A DNA stretch of 64,000 nucleotides, taken from positions 67,246-131,245 of the forward strand of contig BEXV01000999.1 in NCBI GenBank assembly GCA_003118195.1. Direction: 5' to 3'. The position numbers were made by a program, and so were the translations under genes. Origin of the DNA: Hemicentrotus pulcherrimus (lineage: Eukaryota; Echinodermata; Echinoidea; Camarodonta; Strongylocentrotidae). Below the pieces are notes generated by a model, which ran no database searches, had not been told where the DNA came from, and worked only from the letters and a program-made list of their open reading frames with translations. This document shows positions 27,987 to 40,900 of the stretch, piece after piece; within the stretch, counting starts at the first letter, position 1, and each line of letters starts with the position of its first letter.

Positions 27987-30900
27987 CAACCAAATTCTCT
28001 GTTTACCCGTATTCTCTCTGCACCCAGTCTGATTCATGTCAATAATTCATATTGATCCGTGATTTGTCATCGCTTATCTCAGAAATGACACCAGTCCACA
28101 TAGGTTGCATGACCACCCTACTATCATATCAGATCAGTGAGATATTCGTATAACCATGGACAGATTGATATCAAACCTATGGTATAAACTGTGGAATCCG
28201 CTGTATGGGGAGAGAGAGAGGGAGAGAGGGAGAGAAAGAGTGAGAGAGAGAGAGAGGGAGGGAGAGAGAGAGAGAGATAAAGGCAGAGACATTATGCAGA
28301 TAGACATAAGGAGATAGAGAAAGAGAGAAGAAGAGAGATAGAAAGAGACAGAGGGAGAAAGACAGCCAGACAGATAAAGAGATAAACCAAAAATATAGGG
28401 AGAGATACAGACATAGACAAAATAGAAAGGTGGAGAAAACATAGAGACAGGTAATAGATGAAGAGACAAAGGGGCAGATTGACGACAGAGAGAAAGGCAG
28501 AGAGAGAGATATATATCAGAGGTAGATAGATAGATAGATAGATAATAAAGAAGGGGGATAGAGAGAGGGAGAGAGAGAGAAAGAAAGATCAAGAGATAAA
28601 GAGAGCAAGATAAAGAGAGAGAGAGAGAGAGAGAGAGAGATGGGAGATGACATACAGATGGAATTTATATACAACGTTTCTGCATTATATAAATATCAAA
28701 ACACAACAGAAAAATACTGAATCATGCTCTATTTTCCCTCCATAACATTCACATTTGCCTAGTCATCATGGTTCATATTCTTGTAATGTTACCATGATAA
28801 CAGGCATATGAATATCCGAACCTAAAAACAATTAGTATGTGCGATAACTCAGGTATTTCCGTAAGGAAATGAACAAACCAATTTTTCTGTTGTTGATTTA
28901 TCTAATGTCTGTAGATTATCATGTGAAAACAATAAAGCAAAATTGTTACTTGAAAAGTATTTCAATGCGAATATTCAGACCGAAACAGATTGACATTGTA
29001 GAAGCGTCGACCGCATTATTGTACGTGTTGTACTCGCACTTTTATTCAAATTCAAGGAAAACGTCAAGAGAATAACAGGTAAAAGTTTGCCTCATTGTTG
29101 ACTCATCTGATGTGTGTAGAATATCATGTAAAAACAATAAAAAAAAAATGTTAAATGAAATGTATTTTAATGCGAATATTCAGATCGAAACAGATTGGCG
29201 TTCATGTGACGTATTCACCCTTTTATTCAAATTTCAAGGAAAAACGTAAAAATTAAGAGAATAACAAGTACAAATCTGCTCAAAATTTTATCAGAAAGAA
29301 AAATAGTAGATTCGTGATTTCATTTTCACAAGTAAATTTGGTACTTTTCATAAAGCTTTTCTGAACATTATTTATAAAGGTTATATCGTCAACAGTATCT
29401 GCACATTTAATGAACAATCTATTTCTTGTTTGTGCAAACTTGTCAATATCTATATTTCTTTCATTTCGTATGTAAATAAACCCAGTAAATACAATGTAAT
29501 TAACAAAAAGGGATGTTTCCAACTATCAGGTGTTCAGAAAATCACCGTCAATTTCGATGTTCATAAACCGATGAATTTTAGTCTAAATCACGTCACACAT
29601 ACTTTTACTTGTTGACCGTGTTATCAAAGTATTTATGTCTTAAAATAAAACCATGAAGTGAAATTGATAGGGGAGACTAAATTGAAGTCAAATCCATCCG
29701 TATTTTTAGAAACAAGCATATCACTTTCCCTTGCTTTACTGCACTTTTTTGCAATAGCACAAGCACAAAGTACTATTGCATGCGGTAGTGTTTGCATCAT
29801 CACATGAACGCTTTACAGGTTCTTATTCCTCATGTAACATATTTTACCTTTCAATCTGATATTGGTTACAATTTACTAGAGTTAATGTTCAGCGAAGGTA
29901 TTTGTTTGCATTTTTCTGATTTTATATCCCCTTTTTTACACTTTCTTGATTTAATCACTGACATTGATAAATTGGAATGAAAACAAAAAAGAATCATAAT
30001 AATAGAAATAGGCAACTCTCTATACATGAGTTAAGTTGAAAAAGGTGTAATAATCAGGTCCCATAAGAAAACATATAGTATAGTATAGACTTCGTTGAAC
30101 TAAGTGTTACAGACAATTGAGTGATAGTTCTTCAGTAATGTAATAGTTTTTATATGTAATATTTTGCGAGTGGTTGTTTTTTCGAACTCACCAGCCAGAC
30201 ATTTGAGAAAATTTGGGGAAAATGTTGCTGTTTTCTTTCTTCAGTTGTTCATTATGCTGTGATAATAATTTTCACTTATTTTATGAAACTCTAAAGAGCA
30301 CTGCATAATCAAATCATTTTAATGACCTTACTTTCGAACACTATAACCTCGCCCCTGGTAAACAATAACCAACACACTCTTGCTACTTCTTCCCTACCAA
30401 TGTACCGCTGCTATAAACAGTCCCGGATATTGGATAAGTCAAACTATAATTTTGTTAGAGCGTCGCGACTGCGCACATCTGCGTGTGCTCCTACTCTCTG
30501 TCGATACGTGGTATAAAAATATATGCTGCCTACAGCATGCAAACATACATCGCAATATAACGATCAGATACAGACGCTCATTTCGAGTTTAATTGACGCA
30601 CACCTTTTACCGCGAAAGCAACATTTGTTTACCTTACTCGCTCAGGGTGGCTTTGGAATTTTATACAATCGGAGTTTCACTGTTACACGTTTTGGATTGT
30701 GCTCTATTGATATTGAATTTATTTCGGAGATTTGTATTGTTGAGGTTAAGGGAATAGCGAAAGGTAAGTCGTATATTGTGATCATAGAAGCCTGAAAATC
30801 TATTATTTTACGCAACATTGTGGTTCTTGTACAGGGTGCCTCTTCGATGAATTGTTGATGTCTTACCGTTGATTAATATATTTAAATTGATTAATATACA

Positions 30901-33900
30901 TCGTGCTATCATTTAAGTGTGGATGCGATCATAATACCTGGAATATATGTTCGATACTACTACTACTGCTAGAACTTCTATTACTACTACTATTATATAA
31001 TTATATATATATTTATATTCATATACTTATAACTTAAAACAATTATGAAGAAGAGAAGTTCAAACAGATTTTAGTTGATCATGAATTTTCGATTTTCCTT
31101 ACATTAAAGCATGAAACTTCTCTTCTTCATCATCTTTTGTGTCATCCTATGCCAACACGTGAACCTAATATCGTATATATATAGATATTATGTATCATTA
31201 GATCTTAAAGAGGTACCTTAAAAACCGAGGATTCATTACATTTTTCTTCTAATATTACATTTCTCTACAAGTCATGTACGTATATCGTATAATATATCAT
31301 TTGGTATTATGTAGTTGATATATCATTTTCCTTCTGTGTAATTAATACATACCATTTGTACTTTCTCATCAATAAACTAATTTGTGTGACTTCTTAATTG
31401 CGATCCTAGCCAGACAGCTTCCCGTGTGCCATTAACCACTCTAATTAGCACCTTTTGATACCAAACAACAACAGACCACTCTCCGTCTGTCAATGAAATT
31501 GATTTTTCTCTCCAGAGTCCTTCAATCGAACCCCTTTGCTAAACGTCTCTTGATTAATCACGCTAATAGAACACGTAACACCTTAATTCCATCACTCGTT
31601 CTAATGTTATAATGAATCGACTATATGTTATGTGCTGTTGACGAGGCAAAACATGTTCATGTGTTGATTACAAACGTGTTAATTAAAGAGATCAGAGCGG
31701 AGCCTTGGGAATTGCCATTAAAAAAATATATATCATTTGAAATATTGCTGTGATACGATATCGATTAAAAAAGTTACCCGTTCTGAAAAGAGATGAAACA
31801 AGATATTCCGGTGTACTGAGCTGAAAGAAATTTAAATCACCATAGTAATACTGTTCACCTGTTTATCAAAATTGGTAATAATCAAATTGTTATGTAAGAC
31901 CAAAGAAAATAAAAATGAAAGTACAGACTGAAAATACAAGGGCATCTACACAATAATAATCACTGCTTTGAAGGAAATGTACAGATTTTTTTATGACATA
32001 GTAGAAATAATGTTGCCAATAAAATTCTAAGAAACAAGAAACCTATTTCCACTCTAAAGTGTGAACAAACAATTGTTTGGCTAATTATGACGTTTGAAAT
32101 AAAATATTTGTGTCATCACTCTGTTTTGTTTTCAGTTCCTGGTCCTGTTACGGAGCTCCAGGTCTTAAACCGAACTTTGGATTCTATTGAGTTACGGTGG
32201 GAGGCCCCAAAGAGTATCAACGGTGAATTACTCGGCTATACGGTAAGTTCAATATTGTTCGTCTAGCTACAGCAAAGAAGCTAGTTATAAGATAAGTGTT
32301 AAACAAAAAGGAAAGGACTTTATAAATCAACCTAATGCGGTTTCGATAGCCTTAGGCATCACTCTTAGAAATGTGCAAGCATCACCATGGCTTAATCCGA
32401 TCATGATGTCCTCGCATGATATACTAATTATACGATTGAGTCCTTCGATCAGCAAGTAATAAAAAAAGTTATACGAAATTTGTTTAATTATAGGTTAAAT
32501 TTTCGTTATTGTTGTGAAAGAATTATGGTTACTTTGTTCACATGGATAATGTTCCAAATTTAGACCACACGGGGAGGACGGCAACAGGATCTCTCTTAAA
32601 CATGACGTGCATGACGTCATAAAAGTGGAAAGCAATTACAAGAAGTATCCTGTTTCTCTTGAAAACGATGAAGTAGAAAACACATCCAACAATAAAAAAG
32701 GGAAAACAGCGAAACTTCGCCGCAGCCATAATCCTTAAATCATGTTGATATCTTAATATAATATATTGGCCTTAACAAATTGGCACGTGTGCAGGAAAAG
32801 TGCTTCTTTACATGCACGTATCCAAAACAACCAATTCGGTTTCATTCTATATTACCCTTGATTGATCACAACCATTGTTCTAGCTTCATGCGAACATGAT
32901 ATTCCCTCTATAAACAGTTGGGGGTAAAGGGTCTCTCTATTCAGAAGGAGCCCAAGCTAGGGGTACACTCATGCCCCCTATCAGAAAAGATCCTACCCCA
33001 TCGATTCTGACAATGGATGGCTTGGTGCGTGATGGAGATTGCCTTAAGCACATGACACACTGGGTTAATACCCTCTTCGATGATTCATTGTTTGCATGGA
33101 TGGGGGTATCATCATTGATCATAGATCCTATCTGTGTCACCAACCTGGTGGAGGGGTGTCATACAGGGGTTAGATATAGGGGCAGGGTATGTTACCTTAT
33201 ACCACATATCTAGAACACATTTTCTTTAAATAGCGGTTCGACTTGGCGAGAGATACACACGTTTGAATAAAAGTTTCAATAGATAGATAAGATCAGATAA
33301 GATGAGAATGCATTTGTTGATCTCTTTATAACATTGAAATAGATTTGTACAGGCAATTTTTTGCAGTGGACTGAAGTATTCATTTATTTAAAATAGAATA
33401 ATCAATGTTAAGACCATCTTCCTTTGCTCTTCGTCGAGATTCTTGTACACTGCTGGTGCAATCTCTTGCTATTTGTTTCTTTAATCCACCATAGCTTTCC
33501 TTTCATTCATCTGATTGAATTCCAAGATTTGTCTGTTTGAGGAAGTTTGTCGTTGAAAGTGGATTGAGGGTTAGCTAATGTGATGGCTTAGATGGGAAAG
33601 CAATGTATGTCATTAACCCAAAAAAGCAGCTGTCCAGAGTTCCACAGGCCACATTTTATATGAATCACTACATCAAACCTTTATATTTGACGTCACTGAT
33701 TCCCATTGTTCGTCATTGTTTTAAGATAGAGTACGACATTACCCACCACACTATCCCCTGGCCATGTGTAAAGACTATCCACTTCGCCACTGCTGTGTGG
33801 AAAATAGTGGTCTCATGTTCTCCACCTTTTAACCCATCACGTAGGCTCTAGAAAATCCCCACGTGCCCCCTGTGAGCAAGGATCATATTACACCTCTTTC

Positions 33901-34947
33901 TCCGGGCCGTATCACTTTCACTAGTCACATGAATCGCAAACCATGGGGCTCGATAAAGGGGTATTAACCCCATTTTTTCATAATGGCGTCGCACCCTGTT
34001 CCCCGGTTCCATTGTTCTTGTGACCCAGTCTTTCTCGCCTCGTCACATCTAATAGCCCCCCTCGGGGTAAGTGGTGGAAAATGTGCCGTTTTCATTTGTT
34101 TGGTCGTGATTAAGGTGCAAATTAAATCCTTGATGAAATCTATGCCCTAGGTGTTACTCTACCCGTCATCATGATTATAATCGTTTACTTTTTTTGTTGT
34201 TGATTTGTTCCCGTGGACTAGTTTTACGATAAAGGACCATGTACGATCTGACATTTATACGTTGATAATATGCATGTACCAATAAACGTGATAAGTAATA
34301 ATAATACATGATGTCAATCAATCAATCAATCAGTCAGTGTTTGATATATGGCAGATCTCACCACTGTGTAACCTACAAGGATTTACATTAAAATGTCTTT
34401 TAGTTTAATACTAACGTATAGCTATATTAAATATCTCCTGCTCTCTTGCAAAAATCAGTGTGAAGTGAATTGTAATATTTCCTTATTTTTGTGGTAATTT
34501 GTACCAAAAATAAACTGATCTGTATAATTATATCTCTACTATTAGAATCGAATTGAAATAAAAGTGATTAAAGTAATAATTTATTGTTAATTCACTGGAA
34601 TAAAAATGTTGTAATGGCCCCTTACAGGGTTAAAAATGATCAGGATTACCGGGCTATGATAATCGAAATGTTATGAAAAATATTATAAATAGATTTCTGA
34701 ATTAATATTTGCCTTATGGTACTCAAATATTTGGCCCCAAAGTCTGAAAACATGAAACATTTTTTTTTCTTTTTTAATCGGGAATTCTATCACAAATAAA
34801 AAAAAAAAAACGTAAAGGAAAAGTGGTTTTACCTTAAATATCAACGACCGAGTATGATTCATTCGATAAAGCACTAGATTATCGTCATATATCATGTTCC
34901 CATTGTTAATGCTGATCATAATTATGAGATGAAATATTCATATCGGT

Positions 34948-34978
<31 letters not shown>

Positions 34979-37900
34979 TAGTAAGATCACGTACATCGAA
35001 AAGGCGCTAATCTCATTAAAAACATCTATACACGCAAACACACGCACCAACACGCACCAACACGCACCAACACGCACACACGCGCACACAATTCACACAC
35101 ACACACACGTACAGATAGAGAGAGAGAGAATCGCTTTACCTAAACAGAGGCTCAATGAAACATATTTAATCCTATAATCCACTGGGGTACCTAATAAAAA
35201 AAAATTATACCATGCGTTCAAGTTTATGCAGATAAAGTACTCTTCTTGAAATGTCAAAATCCAATGAACAATGCTAACAGCAGAGCATAGTTATCTCTGA
35301 TTAAGGCCAAATTAAGCCACGCCTTAAACTAAATTAGACTAAATTGAGGTCAAACGATTAAGCGATTTAATTATTTCAAACATATTCAAGTTTCAGGCTC
35401 CGAATTCGGCATACAGTTTTATTATAATCAAAGCCTAAAGGTAAATGAAATGATAATTACTATAGATTAAACAGGAGAATGTAAACGTGTAATAATTTGA
35501 ACGTTTGTTCTCTTGTTTCCATCGATAATTATAGTTTTTTAAAGCGAATAATGATCAGACGATAATGAAAAAAACTTACATCTTTAAAGAAATGTGTATT
35601 CTTGACTGAGATCCAAATCATTTCGTAACAAATTTTTAAGTTTCGACCAATATCGAATGCACATCTTTAAAGATGATCTTGATAATCAATTAATATAATC
35701 CCATAATAACCTGGAGGTTTATGGATCATGCAGTCTTCCAGCACTCACTAAAAATATTTGGCTATGTTCCATTTAACGAGCCAAACATTGATGCCATGTT
35801 AGATACCAACATCTTAATTTCGCTACTACACCTAGAAACGACAATCGAGGCATGGTTTTATCGGCTAAGACATGTGCTTTCAGTTCTGTTCACGGGATTT
35901 CTGCGAAATGTTGGACGGTATCCATGACTACGAAGGAAAAGGGCGCATTTTTGTGTGGCATAGAGAAAAGTCGCAAAAACTTTGAAATCGAGGGCATTAC
36001 CGGATGGTAGTGTAGACCATTTCGGTTGTGATACCTCATAATGTAGTATGTATAGCTCAGTCACGTGCTTCAGCGTTGAATCAAGGCCGCCAAATATGGC
36101 GATTTATGATCGCAGATGATCCCAATCTTGCGATCACATCCTCCGATAGCCCTATACCTTGGCTCCATCCTTCGTTATTTAAAGAAAAATAAAAATGGGT
36201 TCTCTGCCTGGTCTAAACTTAGATTCTGTGGAAAAACAAGCGACATGAGATCCGGGTTGGGGAAAGCATGTGAAGAAGATACACAAACTACAGCTTGAGG
36301 ACGTCACGGTGAGCGGAGATTGGCACAGTGTGCTCAGATCTTCTGAAGATTACCAAACCAAAACAAAACTCAAAACTCAAGGTTCCTTAGTCGAGCGATC
36401 ATGGACCCATAACATATAGGAACCATAAAACAAACCACCGATACACTTCATTACATTGAATTTCCTCAGCTTTCTTGTGGCTTCAAGTTTATAAGGTATT
36501 GTTATAAATAGCTCGGATGTATACAACCGGTGGGTGTACTCCCAAAACATCGATGTAAAACTAGCAACCTTCCTTATCCTGGCAAATTTGCTGAGATCTT
36601 ATCGCAACAGCAATATTCACCTAGAATTATTTGTAAACATGTTGTGCACATATTGGCCTGGCATCCGACTTTGGCGTCATGTGAAAATGTTAAGGATTAA
36701 TTTGAAAATTCAACTTCCAACTCCCAGATGGTCATGGCTATGATGTCATACGGTTATGCGCATTCATTGCAAATCGAGATTTGGTTATGATTTCCAAGAC
36801 TTTTTCTTTACTGTTGTTCACACAGGCTGCAGTATTTGCAAATTTAATGCCCTCTCTATACAGCTGATACAGCATTACATAAGCATGACACCTGATTTGA
36901 TTTGTAGATTAATCTGTAGAGCTTCTCTCTTTCCCTTGTTTAAAAAAATAACACCAAACACCTGAAATTGTGTGCATCTTTTAAACACATTTATCAAAAC
37001 CCTAACCCTAACACATTCAGATAGTGGGGAAAAAAGAAGATGCGAGAGGAATACAAAACATAAATAAAGGTAGAGAACATAGAGCTAAGAGGTAAACATT
37101 TGATATCTCTTATGCTGATCATGATTGGCTTTGTTCACTTTTGTGACAGATTTAAAAACAGACACCAAACTGCTGTAGACTGTTCTGTGTCTTTCAAGGG
37201 TCGACAGCACCAGTCAATTTCTCGTACATACGCCCATACCCTATACAGACATGCTCCTTGATAAGATTGAATATTGACAATAACATTCATCTAGTGAGAC
37301 CAGAGGACATGAGACGTCTAGAAAATTGTTTGATTGTCGACGAGTTCCGTTGATCTAATTAGGCGCCAACAACACATTCATCGGGTCATGCGGGTTACCG
37401 CATTGATGTGTGCAACATTCTGCAGAACTGAAAGGCTACTGTCGTGTGCTTACATGTGTATGTTCCAATAGTTGTGTAATCTGTGCCAGTACAAATATCT
37501 CTCCGTTTTATAGATTCTCCTTCCTTTTTAAAAAAAAATCTACGTATAGGCACTATTTTCATTATATTATTCATATTCATTATCAAGATAATCATTTTTA
37601 CATCTAAATGTTCGCATTGTTGAATGTCCACAGATTTCTTACATGCCGGTTGTGAAGAACGAGCCAAAAGATGGCAACCTTTCCACCAAACGGCCTGTAA
37701 TGAACATACATAATACGAGGTCTTCTCATATTCTCGTATCCGAGCTCGATCCCGCCACAGAATACATCTTTCGAATCTCAGCTAACAACCGTGTCGGAGA
37801 CGGCACCGTCATCGTCATCACTGAGTTTACTAAGGTCCCAGGTAAGAGAATAAAGTCACAAAGCAATGCTTGTCTAATTCAGGTAAAATGCTTACTAGAG

Positions 37901-40900
37901 TATTACTTACTTACTTACTTACTGCCCATTATGCCTCCTGGCACATAGGGCAGCAACAAAAGTCTTCCACTCCTTCCGATCCTGGGCCAGTCTTTGGATT
38001 GTATCCCATGTGTGGTTCAGGTCTTGAATCTCCCCTTCTACAGTTCTTCGCCAAGTGGTTTTAGGACGTCCCCTCTTTCTATTGCCTTCAGGTGTCCAGT
38101 GGAGGGCTGTTCGTGTGATGTCATCTCTCTTACTAGAGTATGCCGATACATTATGCATAGAATCAATTTTGAAGACAAAACAAAAGTACTAACAATTCAT
38201 AACTTGATCAGCTTTTGATACGATTTCATTTTTGTTTTCTTTACATTATCATCGATTGGGCATAAAATGACATTTCTATTTAATATATATGATACGCTTC
38301 TTGACAATGTATTTGATAGATAAATAAACAAGTTATAAACCAGTTGACTCATGCATACTAAATAATACGTGTTAATTCCTTGAGTGTGTTACTAACTAAA
38401 TCATATGGTAAGCATTTGTTTTTACCTGAAATTGATAAATTGTGGTCTAACAACAACATAAAGCAACTGCAATCAACAACAATAAAAACAACAAAACACC
38501 TAATTAAGAAATTGGCTAGAAGATAGCTGGCAGGTTACCAGGGATATTGACATGAGCTACATTAATTGATCACAATTGCCGTAATGTAGACCAGCTGTAA
38601 AAAGGAAGTATTGAGTGCATTCTTAGTTCGTCCTCGGAAGGAAATGTTAAAATGTTTTTAGATTTGACTTAAATTAATTTATCAGACAGCCGGAATGGTT
38701 ACCTAAATCATTGTCCAGCTAAATTCAATTAGGTCATTTGCCAAGTTTCCTTTCCCCATGGGCAGTACATAAATTGGCACTGGTCACATATTCTTGAAAA
38801 CCGTTAGACAAACCCACAGAAATTCAGGAAATGAATAGGTGATGATACAATCTTACATATGGAATGTGCCTTGCGACATACATAGTTATGTTGCAGTAGT
38901 AAAACTAACTCCTTAACTGTTTTGAACACATTGTAAACATGATTTTTAGTGTGCAGGGATTCGTTGAAACCTGAGTAAAATATTAGTTGTACATATAGCG
39001 CTCTATTTCTGTCATTCCTTCATTTCTTATTTAGATCATTTAAAAAGCATATAATCATAAAGAAAACCATACAGTTGAAATAATGATATTTATTGGAAAA
39101 GAGACCAAAGACATTTGAACACCATTACAAGTCCATAAGGCTTCACAAACGACGCAATGCTTATCATTATGAACAGCGTAGTATAAACCATTGTATATTG
39201 TATCAACAAAATGTGTATTTTCTATCATCTGCTAAGGCTCGATACATCAGTTCTGTATTAGATTGCCGTCATAACGTTTTATTTATTAAGCAAATTAAAT
39301 TCGTAAAATCCAAATTCCGTTTTTTATAGCACCAATCAGCCCCAAAGCTCCTTCGGCAACATCGACTGTTACAGAGGACAACATGGTTACTCTGCAGTTA
39401 CAACCACTGACAGATTCCATGGTCAGGTAAGCCATTTTCATCTTTATTATTCCATTTTGTTCTCTGTTTTGTATAAATTTGAACACAGCATCTCGAAATT
39501 ACGTATTCAGATATGGCTTACTAATACAACAACAACAACTACTAGTACTATCATACTACTAAAATAATGATCTTATTATGTTGGGTAGCGTCATCAGTAT
39601 TAACACCGCTCTTCCCGAGGGCCTAGCAATCGTATATGATTACCTCAGAATTGTCAGATACCAATTTAACACACTTGGGTCGAGGGTCTAACGTATGTAA
39701 AACACATTGCCCGAGGATTTAAGCACCTATAGAAAGGGCTCAAACTCGGGACTTCTAAACAAACGTGTTTGCCCACTGTCAGTTGCGTTATATTTTCTTG
39801 GCTTTCAACTCGCTAGGTGGGGGGGGGGAGGAGGGGGAGCTCGCTGGCTGTAACCTATCTTGGATACGCCACTAATTACATGGGTTCATTGACTATGAAA
39901 TATTATACAGTGTAAATTTGTCTTAATGCAGTGTTTCACCAGAGAGCACTGCTTATAGGCTATCATATCATGCACCGTGTATTTCAAGATTATGCCAGCG
40001 GAAAACAAAGATTATGTCGGCGGAAAACATGGCTGACACTGAGATTAAACCGCCCCAAATACGCCAAATAGTACAAAAGCCTCTGAATATTAGAGGCGAC
40101 TTCAGAAAACCTCGGATACTACCGAAAGCAAAATGTCAACACACCCTGAGCTCGTATTATCTCACCTAATCCCTTGTTCGCTTTTTGTCTATCTTGGAAC
40201 CAGTGTTGTGTCTGTCGTGAAGCATTTGGCGGGATCTTATTGCTAGACTATGTTTTCGCTCTCAGTATCAGGCCGTCTGACTCATGAAATCTTTCATTTC
40301 CACCATCGTGAACTATACCTAGCAAGGTATTGCTGTTAAATGCACTCTTCCTGTATAGCAATTCTCTCTGCGTTAACTGAACTCTGCATGCACAATGTAA
40401 TTCCGACCTGAACTATTTAATCTTCTTTTTTCTTTCTGTCTTTATTCTTCGACCTCTTTTCTCTCATTTTCTAATATTTCTCTGCATTTCTGATATTTTC
40501 CCCTTGTATTCTCGTATCCATAAACATAATATTGTTCTGTTCTTTACCCTTTGTTATTTCTTCTTTAAACCTGCTTTTATTTTTCTTAATTTTGTTTTTT
40601 CCTTTTGAATCTTCGTCTTTCTTCTTTTCAGTTTCCGTTATTCCTCATTATTATTTTATTTGTTTATAACTAAAGTATTCTATCAATAGATTTATTCTTG
40701 TTATATTTAAAATGCACTATGTGCGAATTCAAAGCTTCGTGTTGTATCAAAGCCGTTAATTAGTTTGACGTCACGTGACAATTCATTTTCTCTTTGTTGC
40801 ACTGGACATCACACATGGCGTTATGAGACAACTTTTCTGTAATCATGCGAATCACACGCCTGTTAATTTTGTCTGTCAGATATCGCTCAGGAGACAAGGA

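Larger units (their letters stand above)
17827..32135 (+). other. 14.3-kb intron between FN3-12 and FN3-13
   Basis: Largest intron in the window. Contents, listed separately: a possible alternative terminal exon (18163), a CpG/CCAAT-rich island (18361-18545), GA/CT microsatellites (18800-18908, 19140-19208, 24608-24677, 25818-25957, 27944-27983, 28205-28642), a SINE (22025-22320), a reverse-transcriptase fragment and gap (23116-23860), a 16-bp minisatellite (24909-24988) and a tandem duplication (28890-29282). No further FN3-type exon found. Flanking exons are both phase 1, so splicing across it is possible but not proven. Confidence 0.7.

Noticed and set aside
28134..28592. 152-codon minus-strand frame
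   Set aside because: Entirely within the GA-rich tract; the frame is open only because the repeat lacks stops.
32971..33213. 80-codon plus-strand frame in a slightly GC-richer stretch
   Set aside because: No recognisable domain, no phase-compatible splice sites linking it to the receptor, and no promoter or poly(A) signal.
35721..36064. 68-codon frames on both strands
   Set aside because: Unrecognised, short, and of the length expected by chance in this intron.
36996..37012. CCCTAACCCTAAC, telomere-like
   Set aside because: Only two units, inside an intron; too short to call an interstitial telomeric tract.
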